This document shows positions 47,370-58,509 of a stretch of 64,000 bases of DNA, one piece after another. The stretch is from Glossina fuscipes (lineage: Eukaryota; Arthropoda; Insecta; Diptera; Glossinidae), in NCBI RefSeq assembly GCF_014805625.2, contig NW_023998630.1, positions 1,109,920 through 1,173,919 on the forward strand, read 5' to 3'. Position 1 is the first letter of the stretch, and each line of letters starts with the position of its first letter. Made by a program: the position numbers and the translations under genes. The notes under the pieces are model-generated. The model had not been told where the DNA came from. It ran no database searches and was given only the letters and a program-made list of their open reading frames with translations.

Positions 47370-48991
47370 CTCTCATTTATCAAAATGTTAGGGGCCTAAA
47401 TTCAAAAATTCGTTCTAAAGCCGGATCTACATTCGTTGGAACTTTTCCATAATTCGTTTCAAGTTTTCAGAAACGATCGATTGTATCGCAATGGTGGTGG
47501 TGTTTTAATTGCCATTTCTTCGGCACTCCTCACCTATTCGTTTGAATTTCCAACTACTCCCAACGTTGAATTTATCGCCATTCGAGTGAAATTTCCTAAT
47601 AAACACTTATAAGTGACCTGCTCCTATATTCCCCCAAATTCGGATATTCCTGTATATAAGAAACAGGCAGCACTCATTTGCAAAGTGGCCAAGCAATCTA
47701 AGCCTACTGATATAGTCATTGTGTGGGGTGACTTCAATTTGCCTCAACTCACTTGGTGTTACAGTGATAGTTCTGGCTGTTTGATTCCTACCTCAACATG
47801 TCGTAGAGCCGTTGTGTTCTGTAATGAATTATTTGATCATAATTTAGTTCAATACAATGGTACCCCTAATTGCAATGGTAGATTGCTTGATCTTTGCTTT
47901 ACCAATTTTCCTGAGATTAGTGTAAATCGTTGTCCACCTGAGGATTCATATCATCCAGCATTGGGTGTTTCCTTTCAATACAAGCATGTTGGTTCGTTGA
48001 ACTTCTATAACGTTCCAAATTCAAATCTTTCATATAAATTTTATGATTTCCATAAAATCAATGTTTCCATGCTAAAACCACATCTTTCTCATGTTGTGCT
48101 CGATTTCTCAGAGGGAAGCATTGATAGCTTACTGTCGTCGTTCTACAATATTAAATCAAGCTATTTCTGCATCCGTTCCGATCAAGCAGTCCCGTCCACG
48201 AAGCAAGGGTCCCCCGTGGTTTAATAAAACAATTAAATATTACAAGAATAGGAAAAACCAGCTTTTCAAAAAATTTTCGAAAAGTGGTTCTTCTTTCGAC
48301 TATTTCGCTTACTCAGTGGCAAGGCATAAATTTAATTCCCTCAACCGCCAATATTATTGCAGATACCTTCAGTTTGTTAAATCCTCCTTGTTTGCTAATC
48401 CTAAATACTTTTTTAAGTTCGTTAATTCCAAAAGAAAAATCTCCATAAATCCCTCGCATGCGTCTTTTAATGGCTCCGAGTCCTCGGATGATTTTGAAAC
48501 CTCAAATCTCCTTGCGGAATACTTCCGACAGAACTTTCCAACTGCCAATTTTGATTTATTAGCAAACTACCCATATCCAATTTCTAATTGTTCGCCTGGA
48601 CCTGATGGAATCTCCTCATGTGTACTTATATCTTGTGCTGGCGAGCTATGTGGTGTTATCTCAAAGATTTTTAACAAGTCCTTGAATGTAGGTGTTTCCC
48701 TTTGTGTTGGAAGATTTGTTTCCTTATTTCTATTCACAAAAGTGGTAGTAAGCAACTAGTAGAGAACTACAGAGGAATTGCCAAGTTGAGTGTCTTGCCT
48801 AAACTGTTCAAGCGAATTGTGGCTCAGAATATAGCCTTTTCCATGAAATCGTATATTTCTCCTTTCCAACATGGTTTTCAAAAGGGAAGATCTTATTCAC
48901 TTATCACTTATTCTCATTAGCGCACTCTTTAAAGTCCATTAAAGCAACTTTGCTTAATACGCGCGTTTTACCTATGTCGTACTTGAACTAA
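47370..48991 (+). pseudogene. ORF2, copy D1 (deleted)
   Basis: It starts at YQNVRGLNSKIRS, but a small deletion removes the ETWL part of the endonuclease. Reading resumes at LFHNSFQVF-like sequence and GGGVLIAIS in other frames, then 47613-48224 holds TCSYIPPNSD, WGDFNLPQLTW and PEDSYHPAL. The linker and fingers continue in a second frame (48091-48759: PPWFNKTIKYYKNRKNQLFK, SPGPDGISS), then NYRGIAKLSVLPK and HGFQKGRS, where the internal deletion occurs. Motifs A, B and YADD are gone. Dead copy. Confidence 0.72.
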
Positions 48992-49389
48992 CTTTTAACC
49001 TTAAAAAGTCATTATGAGTCGATAATTAATGTTGTTAACTATTATTGGTTGCCAAGCTTATGCATGTTTGCGATGACTTAGGGATTCACATGCAATCTGT
49101 TCCTGAACCGGTTGTAGGTGTGGCTCTATGTTAGTTGTGTAGATGGTTTTTTTTTTCTTTTTTTCGTTTTTTTTTCCTTCTTATTTGTTTCATTGTACTT
49201 ATACTAAATTTTAATATTAATTAATTTAAGGTTTACTTTAAGAGTCAATTGAACTCGACTGCCAATTTTTTTTAGTTGAGTTTTTTGTATAAGTGAAGAA
49301 GAGGGTATAACATTGAAATTGACAATGCCATAGCGTACAAAGAAGTACAGGAATGGATTAACAGACGAGTGACAGAAGATGAACATAAA

Positions 49390-50022
49390 GCGGGGTCTGT
49401 TATCCTTACCTTCGCTGGAGAAACGTAGATTTGTTCTTGGAGTTTCCTTCTTAATCAAATTAATAAGTGGTACAATTGACTCGCCCGCATTACTTGGTGA
49501 AATAAGCTTTAATGTCCCTAACCGCTTCTCTAGGCACTTTATCCTGTAAAGCTTAGTCAATGCAAATATAATTACGAACTGTTTAACCCGCTCAGAGTTA
49601 TTTGCAATAACCTAAATGACATCTATCACTTATTCTCATTAACGGACTCTTTGAAGTCCATTATAGCTACATTGCTTAATACACGCGATTTACCTATGTC
49701 GTACTTGAACTAAATTTTAACTTTAAGAAGTGATTATGAGTCGAAAATTAATTTTATTATCGGTTGTCAAGCTTATGCATGTTTGCGATGGCTTAGGGGT
49801 TCACTTGCAATTTGGTCCTGTACCGGTTGTGGGTATCGCTCTATGCAAGTTGTATACATGCTTTTTTCTTTTTTTTTTTCCTTTTTATTTGTTTTATTGT
49901 ACTTATACTAAGTTTTAATATTAAGTTTTAATATTAATTATTTTAAGTCAATTGAACTCGACTGCTATTTTGTTTTAGTTGAGTTTCTTGTATAAATGGA
50001 ATAAATAAATAAATAAAATAAA
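49390..50022 (+). mobile_element. CR1/Jockey-type retrotransposon, copy D2 (3' end only)
   Basis: A 5'-truncated copy directly behind D1. It contains the ORF2 C-terminus (LEKRRFVLGVSFLIKLISGT ... SPALLGEISFNVPNRFSRHFI-type block, then NDIYHLFSLTDSLKS) ending with TAA at 49711-49713, followed by a 3' UTR almost the same as that of D1 (CAAGCTTATGCATGTTTGCG, CCGGTTGTGGGT, long T-run) and a tail of (AATA)n at 50000-50022. It shows the intact 3' end of the family. 5' truncation is the normal result of target-primed reverse transcription. Confidence 0.75.
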
Positions 50023-50035
50023 AAATAAAAATACC
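50000..50035 (+). repeat. (AAAT)n tail of copy D2
   Basis: ATAAATAAATAAATAAAATAAAAAATAAAA directly after the 3' UTR. A short tandem tail instead of pure poly-A fits a CR1-type rather than a classical Jockey-type 3' end. Confidence 0.8.
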
Positions 50036-50039
50036 AATT

Positions 50040-50300
50040 GTCGGTATTGATGCCAGAGGATGAAAAAATATCCAAAAAAAAAATTGCAGTTACAAGACTT
50101 TTACACGAACATCCACCTCAAATTCTTAAAGAACTTTCGAACAGCTTAGCAGTTAATGACTCAAATAATTCTGCACGAGAAAAGTCCAAAGAAAGGAAGT
50201 TGGCTACCATATGAATTGACTGAAAATGCTATTGCACTACGTTACCCGAAATATAGGGAAAGGTTGGAGAAAATGATGGGGAATATTGTGATTAATATAT
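50040..50300 (+). mobile_element. Mariner remnant (linker region of transposase)
   Basis: The plus strand reads in mixed frames PEDEKISKKKIAVTRLLHEH, ILKELSNSLAVNDS, then SWLPYELTENAIALRY. This matches the second helix-turn-helix and the W-P-x-E-L linker of mariner (ELAESLGVDQSTIS ... GKWVPYELTE). The start CCAATTGTCGG is shared with the remnant at 56846, so the two belong to the same old family. It abuts the tail of copy D2, which may therefore have inserted into or beside it. Confidence 0.65.
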
Positions 50301-51769
50301 ATTATACCAATTATTCCCACTAAATGCCTTTTTCAATTAAAAAAATGGCCAAAATAAATGCACGCACCTAATATGTTTAAGTAGTAGTAGTTTTAGTGCA
50401 AAGTTGATATTGTAGGGTTTTGTTTTCACGTTTACTTTCAAATAACAACAACAGTAAATTTGATACAAATTCGATATAAAGTGACAGGAACGATGGTAAG
50501 CAAATAAAAGAACTAACTTGATGACCGTTGAGGGCCAGAGAAGTCTGTAAACCTCTCAGTTCTTCATTACTATAAAGCGTAATCATCTTACTATCGGCAC
50601 TTTTCTTTGGCTCATGTACTCAGGCAAATAACAGCAGTGTCCCAAAAGAGATAATTTTGAAAGTTGCACTTTTTGCACATTTTTTGAGTTGCACATTTTG
50701 AGAGTTGCACTGCCGAATGTATTGCTAAAATATCGTAGCGGCAAAAACTCTCTGAGCTAAGATAACTATTACGTGCTAACATCACTTTTCTTTTTTCCTG
50801 ATGACGCGCGGATAACCGGAATCCACAAGGATTTTAGGTTTTTTTTTAATTTGGAAACAATACAATGTTTGGTTAATATTTATCCATTTTTGCTTTTCTG
50901 TACATGGACGTAAAGCAATTGTCGGTGTTTATAAACTCAGTTTGCAATAAAGGAAACTCCAAATAGATATATTTTCTTATTATTATTTCGAATTGCATTT
51001 ATTTATTTATTTAAATACCTTTGATATACAGTCATATTAAAAAGAAGTAAACAAACCGAAAAGCTTCTATCTAACCGAATATAATTTTATTTATTTATAA
51101 TTTATTTGTTTATTATGTGAAAATTTGAAGTAACATAAAATTTAAAAGAAAATAAAAAACTGACCTTTCACTATCGCACTTCCCACCTGTGGTGCCAATA
51201 CAGAGAGAGATCCTGAAAGCAACGTAACTTATCGTCTTGTCTTCTTTGGCATGCAACAATATTGTCGTAGATCTTCAATTAGCTGCTTATGCAACCGCAA
51301 GCCACACAATCATTTTTATCTACACTTTCTTTTTTAAGTAGTGCAGAAAGCTTATGAGAAAATGTAAGCATTCTATGCTTCTCTGCTACACTTTGAATAT
51401 TTTTTTTTTTTGTCACTAAAATATTCATTAAATATATAAGTAGTTTCTGTTGTTTTTCATATTTTGCTCAGATCTTTGACATAAACCGAAAGCAATAGCA
51501 AGCGCTAAACAATTGCTAGAATGAAAAAACCACATACCCACACAATACATTAAAAGTATAATTGTCTGTTATTTTACTTCTGCTTTCTTTGAACAAAGCA
51601 AAGCTGTTTTGTATTTGAAACATTCTCACGTTCTCACGTTCTCACGTAAAAAAAGAAAAACTAAATAAAAAATAAAAATTATATCTGATTCCAAGTTCCA
51701 GTACATTGAGTTAAACGTTGTTTCTTTTGTCGCCGTCGTTATCATTGTCTTAAGTGTTTATTTTTTATA
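50301..51769. other. AT-rich stretch, no gene seen
   Basis: No supported gene. A triple TTCTCACG near 51625-51648 is a tiny tandem repeat. The rest is AT-rich DNA with homopolymer runs. Confidence 0.45.
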
Positions 51770-52275
51770 GTTTTTATACCCATCGGCGAAGCAGAGTAGC
51801 ATATTCATTTTGTCAGATAATTTGCACCACCGACAAGGAAGCTTCAAAATTGTATACAAATATTTAAAATTTATTATATATAAATATTAAAAATGTGCAT
51901 TTTATTAATCAGCCTCAAATTCTGTGACCGACGCAAGCATATGTGCCCACCCATTCTTGTTTGTGTGCTTGGCTGCCTGCCAATCTGCTGTACATGCCAT
52001 GTTCCAAACCGATCTAGGCATTCGTATCCATCCAGTGTGTTTGCCCGTATGTTTGTTTGCTGTATCCATTTTCCTATTGCAAAAATGAAGACACGGTCTT
52101 CAATTTTGGCAAAAACATTGGACTTTATTGTGAATAGGTTAGCACCGAAAATGAACAAAATTGTTAAAAGGATACGCTTAAGGGTGTAAAATTTGTAAAC
52201 CGACAACATATGCTTTCGAAAGTAAAAATATCATTACTCGTAAACCATTGCATATATTACAGCAAAAGTGCTCAT
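51770..52275 (+). repeat. Dispersed fly repeat, copy near 52 kb
   Basis: TTTTTATACCCATCGGCGAAG, then AGCATATTCATTTTGTCAG, later GGCATTCGTATCCATCCAG and CGTATGTTTG, then GCAAAAATGAAGACACGGTC. The first block is the typical head of the interspersed family (TATACCCNNNNNNNAAG ... TATTCATTTTGTCA). Two overlapping frames of about 100 codons on opposite strands (51874-52209 minus, 51893-52189 plus) lie inside and are not genes. Confidence 0.5.
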
Positions 52276-54580
52276 GCACCCATGTAAAGGCACCGACTCT
52301 TACATACACATCCAATATAATGGAGTATCAAAAATTTCATTGTTTTCAATTCTATTCATTCCTTTTTTTTTAAATAGAAATAGTGAATATAAAAGGTCGG
52401 ATATTATTATCTTTCTTGTTACCTCTTTTTTTCGTATTACTATTATTGTTGTAAAGAATCTGTTAGTGTCTTCATTTATTTTAATTTCTTGTTCTCATTT
52501 TATTTACCATTTTTTCTTCATGGCAAATTTTCTTTTACTTTTACTTGGCGTATTTTATCACCGAAATTTTCACATCATAAACTTTTTTACACTTCAGCAG
52601 TTATATTCTTTACTAACTTTTACTAAAGAGCGTCCTTTACGCTTTAAGTGCTCACGGTCATAAAAAGTAGCCGAAAAAAATATATATATATATAAATGTT
52701 GAATATATAAATGATCGAACTTAAGCATAATAAAATGCATAAGCATGTGAAGGAAATGAATTTTATCGAAAAGCATAAAATCGAAACATGAATAACCAAA
52801 ATATAATAGAATGAAGCGCATTGAGTTAACCTAGGATTTACTGGATAACTAACGTAATTTTATCGTTGATAAAACAACATGCCGTAGTAGGGCAATACGT
52901 AAGCTCACCTAAGAAAGAGATGTAAGAGACTAAGATCGGTATTGAAATAGAAGCAAACAAATAAAGAAGCAATAGGTGCAGCCCTACAAATACTTCATAC
53001 CGAAGTGTAAATAAGTATTAAGAAAGTTCGTTAGCTCTTGGGACCTTGTTGAATCTAATGACACGTGTCAGTCGAATAATTCGGATGTTCGAAAAATAGA
53101 CACGTAGTCCAACTGCGAACTTATATATTAAATCAATATTTCCAATTTTAATCACAAATTACTACAATTTTGACCTCTTTGTCAAGTCAAGTTCTCTTTT
53201 TTTGTAAGAACATTTGTGTGGGAAGTTACCCGAGATATCGTTTCATCAAAATTTCACCAAAGTTTTAAACATTCATTCAGTATACCGCAACACTGTCTTT
53301 CTCTTATTGTAAAACGCTTTTCAAATTACGATTTTAACAAAAACGGACAGAAATTGAAATTGCACACGCATTCTACTAAGCTACGTCAACTAAGGTGAGC
53401 TTGCAGTTCCGTATGTAGACCAGAGAAATTCGTCCAGCGAAAATATTATACATGAATCTTACAATCTTATCCTAAGCATAACAACTGCGACCTCACTAAC
53501 CATCGTAACGTCAGCTGATAGTAATGAATTGTCCCCAGCTCTGCCGCCCCTAGTTTACTTGACATCACAAATTCAATTAAATAAAGCGAACAAAACAGAA
53601 AATGAAAGAAAATCGCGTTCGCCCGCTGGTTGCCAAGGATGCGTACAATTACATGCCCGTCGTTCGTTTATTGGTCGGCTCCTTATAATATGCCCATACA
53701 ACAACAGTAGGTATGTGTGTCCGTTTAGTCTATTTAGTTCATTGTCCGTCCTTCCATTAGCGTTTCTAACTTAAGATCTTTTTACGTTAGCAAATGCATT
53801 GCGCATTGTAAAATTTAAAAAAAAAGGTTTGTAAATTTATAACGACGGATAAAACTAAATTTTAAATCTTGGCGCGTTACAAAGGAACGTAGCCAAAACA
53901 TATCGCAACGTTTTCTTTCATGGTTGCTCATCAGTTAGCGATGATTACGGCACCGTTCCTCAGATTTGGGCTCGTCATTTTCCATTAACGTTGTGCATAA
54001 ACGTTCGTATAAGCTTCAGAACAATGATTTCAGTGTCGAATAGAACAAACGCCAATTCGCTATTCATATAAAAAAATTCGAAATCTGCGTTCAACATCGC
54101 CACTGATCACATTACTAAAATTATGATGGTTACAAGTAACGCTGCTACTATAATAGACGAACAATGTAATTTAGCAACGGCCCCAAATTCATTATCACTG
54201 TGGGGATGCAAACCAAGGACAAATTATAACGCACTTAAAATGGCATATCGCCTAAATTTTACATTTGCAACAGTGCAGTTTTTAAATAACTGCCCAACAT
54301 AACGTAACCTATGAGCTGATATTGATATACAAATGACTCATATATTTGGTTAGACTAGCCGATAAAAATGTTTAAATGTTGATAAATGGTGTGTAGGTGG
54401 AGGAAAATGCGTATTTATTTTACAAAAGCCACCTTCATTGCTTTCTTAAACACATCAAATGAAGAGTTTAATCGATTTGATTAATATATTCTAATGATAA
54501 TTTTCATTTTCTCTCAAATATTACTTTATTTCGTATTCACTTTCGCATTGACATTTACATTAAAAGCTTCATAATTTTAT
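52276..54580. other. AT-rich stretch, no gene seen
   Basis: The plus-strand frame at 52268-52663 (131 codons) is almost entirely Phe, Leu, Ile and Ser from T-rich DNA and has no other support. A (TA)n run lies near 52678-52694. 53.5-53.8 kb is somewhat GC-richer but without a recognisable gene. Confidence 0.45.
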
Positions 54581-54582
54581 TA

Positions 54583-54611
54583 GTTTGGGGAAAAAGAAAT
54601 CCATTATTTTT
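54583..54611 (+). repeat. Mariner left inverted terminal repeat
   Basis: Pairs with 55836-55864 over 29 bases with mismatches at the second and seventeenth positions. In this family the transposase binds here and cuts at the outer end next to TA. Confidence 0.92.
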
Positions 54612-54764
54612 TCGGTAGATGGCTGCACTGATAGATTTCTCGTAAAGTATCGATCAAACAATTTCCGATACTGTACATTTACATACTGTACATTTCGCAC
54701 TAAAAAAAATTCTTTTGCTGTTTTTTGTTTGGTGCATTCAGTTGTGAGTTACAGCGTGTTAAAA

Positions 54765-55814
54765 ATGGAAGTGAACAAAGAGAAAATTCGGTACATTTTA
54801 CAGTTTTTCTTTGACAAAGGCGAAAATGCAAGCCAGGCGGCTAAAATTGGGAATGGTGTTTATGGTTCCGATACTGTAACAGCCAATTATGTGCAATTTT
54901 GGTTTCGTAGATTCCGTTCAGGAATTTTTGATGTTAAAGATTCACCTCGCACAGGTAGGCCGGTCGTCGAAAATGTCAATAAAATCGGAGAAATGATCGA
55001 AGTTGACCGGCGTGTTAGCAGTCGTAACATCGCCCAGGAGCTAAAAATCGACCATAAAACAGTTTTAAACCATTTACACAAAGCTGGATTCAAAAAGAAG
55101 CTCGATGTTTGGGTGCCACACCAATTAACAGAAAAAAACATGATGGATCGAATTTCCATCTGCGAAGCCTTGGCCAAACGGAATGAGATAGACCCATTTC
55201 TTAAACGGATGGTGACTGGAGATGAGAAATGGATCACATACGATAATCCTGTGCGAAAACGATCGTGGTCAAAGATCGATGAAGCACCTCAAACGGTGGT
55301 CAAACCAGGACTAACGGCCAGGAAGGTTTTGCTATGCATTTGGTGGGACTGGAAGGGTATTATTTATTATGAGTTGCTTCCATATGGCCAAACGCTAAAT
55401 TCTGATCTCTACTGTCAACAACTGGACCGTTTGAGGATAGCGATTGACCAGAAACGGCCAGAATTGGCCAACAGGAGAGGTGTCGTGTTCCACCAGGACA
55501 ACGCTAGGCCATACACATCTACAGTGACTCGCCAGAAACTTCAGGAGCTTGGTTGAGAAGTTTTAATGCATCCGCCATACAGTCCGGACTTGGCACCAAG
55601 CGATTATCATCTTTTTCTTGCATTGCAAAATTTCTTTAATGATAAAAAATTGGAATCTAGGGAGGATTGTGAAAATCGACTACTAGAGTTTTTTGCAAAT
55701 AGAGACCAGGACTTCTATGAGAGAGGCATTTTGAAGTTACCTTTAAAATGGCAACAAATCATACAACAAAACGGTGCATATTTGACCCAAATCGGACAAT
55801 CCGAAGCATGTTAA
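54765..55814 (+). pseudogene. Mariner transposase with one internal stop
   Basis: The start is the ATG in TTAAAAATGGAAGTG, which gives the usual mariner length (349 codons to the final TAA). Reading begins MEVNKEKIRYILQFFFDKGE; the same frame is open further upstream, but only through the terminal repeat. Domains: two helix-turn-helix motifs (about residues 1-110), linker WVPHQLT at 117-122, then a catalytic DDD with Asp 153 (VTGDEKW), Asp 245 (HQDNARPY) and Asp 280 (YSPDLAPSDYH), spacing 34 between the last two. The only lesion seen is codon 264, TGA at 55554-55556, where relatives have Trp (LGWEVL). It therefore lies between the second and third catalytic residues and removes the third. The enzyme cuts and pastes the element at TA sites in the nucleus. 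Confidence 0.93.
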
Positions 55815-55835
55815 ATAAAGTCCTGAAGTTCATAT

Positions 55836-55864
55836 AAAAATAATGGAGTTCTTTTTCCCCAAGC
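55836..55864 (-). repeat. Mariner right inverted terminal repeat
   Basis: Inverted partner of the left end, followed by the duplicated TA. The stop codon of the transposase lies only about 20 bp inside it. Confidence 0.92.
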
Positions 55865-55869
55865 TAATA

Positions 55870-56010
55870 TATCTTACATCGCTTGTGGTACGAGAATATA
55901 TTAAGTTTGCACGGATGCGTACAACTGCCAGAAAGAATGGAGATAAACCCACTCTTATACAGAATGTAATTGTGAATCGGTCTAAGCTTGTCACTCCGTC
56001 TTTCCAATTG
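55870..56010 (+). repeat. Dispersed fly repeat interrupted by the mariner
   Basis: CGCTTGTGGTACGAGAATATATTAAGTTTGCACGGATGCGTACAACTGCCAGAAAGAATGG aligns with 61921-61980 (CACTTGTGGTACAGAGAGTATTAAGTATGTGCCGACGGATGTTACACGCAGAATG). The few bases before the mariner also fit the start of that repeat, so the mariner probably jumped into its first bases. Confidence 0.5.
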
Positions 56011-56825
56011 TCTGCCTTATGTTCGTGTGTTGAATCTAAAGATCTGTTGAGATATTTTGGCGAAAATTTGTTACATCAACGCGTTTTGGTCAAACGACAA
56101 ATGTTATTGAAAATGTATTAAGCTGTATTAAGCGAAGTCGTGTAGAATATTAAAAACACAGGACGACAATTAAACGATGACTGACTTAAAACCAATTTTT
56201 TTAAAAATGCAAGGAAATATATAAGAAAAGTGTATAAAAACTTGAAGAAAAATTATTGCAATATTTTTATACAATTTCGTAAAAAATAAGCAAAAATAAT
56301 CACAAAAAAAAGATTATTTTTTTGTTCATTTAGTTGATCAACTTTATTTGACTGTAGCGTAACCAATACTAATACTTGTTAGATTGTGATGCGACTCCGA
56401 ATTTGGAAGTATGAGAGTAGTTAAATAAGCAACTTGACTTGTTAGATTGTAATCAATTCAATTTCTTCTTTTTCAATAGATTTTATTAAATAATTACAGT
56501 AATTTTTTGTGGGATAATAACACAATATATTTGCGGCTGTTCACAATTCATAAACAAGTATTTTGCTTCATTTTTGGTATAATTATAATGTTACGTGTGT
56601 GAATCAATTAATGAATGCAAAATTAGCAAGTTAATGTCTATAGTGTATGGTTTGTTGAGAAAGTGGTAACTTAAATCTAAATATATTTATTATTATTAGT
56701 GGAAATATAAGAGCGATATTTAAACAATTTTTTTTTATATGTTTCTTTGCATATGGAAATCATTATATCGTGCTCCTCTTATGTTCTAATGATTTAATGT
56801 AGTAAAGTGCTAATAGTAGGTACTT
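56011..56825. other. AT-rich stretch, no gene seen
   Basis: Continuation behind the repeat with no recognisable motif. The plus frame running through 55843-56121 starts in the mariner end and is a chance frame. Confidence 0.45.
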
Positions 56826-56829
56826 ATAG

Positions 56830-57450
56830 TATAGATTTGCTTATTCCAATTGTCGGTTTTGGTTTCAACTCTTCGACAGTGATGATTTTCATGTCAATGA
56901 TAAAGAACGGCCTGGAGGGCCAAAGCAGTTCGAAGACAATGAATTGCAAGATTTATCTTCGAAAAGCTTAGCTGTTGACGAATCAATCTATAGGATTACA
57001 CGCGACCGAAAAGATTATAAAGGACGAGAAATGGCTACCATAAGAGTTGATTGAAAATACCTTTTCGAAACGCATCAAAATTGCGGTTTCATTGCTTGCC
57101 AGGCATAAAAAAATTATCGTTTTCTGTGGCTTATCGTGACTGGCGATGAAAAATGCAACAGGTGTCAAGGTACGCTCTCGCAGGTCGTTTGGGTGATTCT
57201 GCTCCAACCAGCTTATTCACCAGACATAGCGCCTTCTGATTAATAATTATTCAGATCGGTACAGCATGGTTTGGCTGGCAAACGGAAGACGTACGAAAAT
57301 GGGTGTATGATTGTATCGCTGCTAAGTCAATATTGTTCATTCGATTCCGTATCGCCATGCTGCCAGAAAAATGGGACAAGTTGTGGAAAGAATGCGAAAT
57401 ATTTTGATTAAAAAACATAACAATAAAACGGTACACTTTGAAAACCAACT
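56830..57450 (+). mobile_element. Mariner remnant with internal deletion
   Basis: Plus-strand pieces: RFWFQLFDSDDFHVNDKERP, SKSLAVDES, LIVTGDEKC (first catalytic Asp), then directly ILLQPAYSPDIAPSD (third catalytic block) and worn C-terminal blocks (ENGCMIVSLLSQ or, in another frame, KWVYDCIAAKS, then AMLPEKWDK). The segment that should hold the second Asp is absent, so about 200-300 bp were deleted. The opening CCAATTGTCGG is shared with the remnant at 50033. It belongs to an older family than the element at 54.6 kb. Confidence 0.7.
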
Positions 57451-58500
57451 TTCTCATTGATGACACAGTGACCCACGCGTGTACCATACATTTAACTAAA
57501 TGCGTGCGTCGATTACGAGTCGTTGAAGAGATTTAGGAATTTGCTGAGGAGAAAATGTGCCATTCTGATGTTTATTGTTTGCTATTGTTTTGAGTTTAGC
57601 TTATTACGGGAGAAATAATCGGCAAACATTCATAATAAAACTACACTAAAACATAAGAAATTTATTGGTATCATTGCCATTATTTAATGAGGACAAAATA
57701 TTACATAATAGAATTTTATCTTTCAATCGTTCTATAATTTCCGACACAACACCCGAAAGCATACTTTGCGCCACATTCACGGAAAAGTCATTACCTGCCA
57801 ACTACTGCTATCCTCCAAAACACAACAGTGACAAAGTGAGAAGCTGACAAGCAAGCTGGTTTTATGACAGTCAACAGATGATCATAAGAATGAAGCTGTT
57901 GGAGAGTAAATCCGTCGTTTTTTTGTTGGTGGAAGATTTACGTTTTATTTAGGGAGTAAGGTTCAGATGTACGCATAGAAAATTCCTATAACCCGCTCGC
58001 AAACACATCACAAACGCAAAAAAAAGAAAAAACTGTAATCTACAGCACTTATCGACCCAGAGCCTCATAAAAATGTCATATAAGGCTGATAGTTTTTCGA
58101 CGCATAGAGGAGACTTTTTGACGAGAAAACAACAACTATTGCCTTTAGCTTGTGCCAACCATCTCTATCCCCGATATAGCGGCTAAAGTATTCCAACGTT
58201 CGTCTGTTGAAAGTTTCTAATTCCCTTCGAATATTGTGGCTGACTGGGAAAGCAAAATCGATCATCATCAAGTTTCGAAACGTAGTGAAGTTTTCACCAC
58301 TCAACATTTATTAGTTTGTTCACTTTTCAAGTATTTCTTGGTTACAATCGTAGTCTGTCTATTAAAGATTAAATGAAATGCCTAAGCTAAACTTTTAAAT
58401 TGTCGGTTCATTAAAAATTAGTACAATACATAGTATACGTTTATTACGCCTTCAATGGGAGTGCAATCACTTTGTAATAATGTCTGCAACATGTAAAAAG
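57451..58500. other. AT-rich stretch, no gene seen
   Basis: Short frames on both strands lack motifs. Nothing else stands out. Confidence 0.45.
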
Positions 58501-58509
58501 AAACTTCAG

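Larger units (their letters stand above)
45885..49295 (+). mobile_element. CR1/Jockey-type retrotransposon, copy D1 (internally deleted)
   Basis: From the CAGTTTGGCAAC start through leader, ORF1, endonuclease and the first half of RT, then a junction near 48890 where GFQKGRS of the RT is joined directly to the last codons of ORF2 (stop TAA at 48989-48991) and the 3' UTR. The deletion removed the RT catalytic core and about 1 kb compared with copy C. The 3' UTR ends near 49295 with no clear tail repeat. Confidence 0.8.
54583..55864 (+). mobile_element. Nearly intact mariner transposon
   Basis: A 1282-bp element flanked by TA on both sides (54581-54582 and 55865-55866), the target duplication of Tc1/mariner elements. 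The ends form 29-bp inverted repeats (54583-54611 and 55836-55864) with only two mismatches, core TTGGGGAAAAAGAA. It holds one transposase gene on the plus strand covering most of its length. Size, ends and coding layout are all complete, so it is one of the youngest insertions in the window. A single nonsense codon is the only obvious fault. Protein features (WVPHQL linker, DD34D) place it in the mariner family proper, probably near the mellifera/cecropia group rather than irritans. Confidence 0.95.

Noticed and set aside
49204..49560. 118-codon minus-strand frame
   Set aside because: Antisense to the ORF2 C-terminus and 3' UTR of the retrotransposon copies.
51874..52209. Overlapping frames of about 100 codons on both strands
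   Set aside because: They sit inside a dispersed repeat copy; neither has family features.
52268..52663. 131-codon plus-strand frame that looks like a membrane protein
   Set aside because: The hydrophobic residues come from T-rich DNA; no start context, splice site or relative supports it.
54887..55237. 116-codon minus-strand frame
   Set aside because: Antisense shadow of the mariner transposase.
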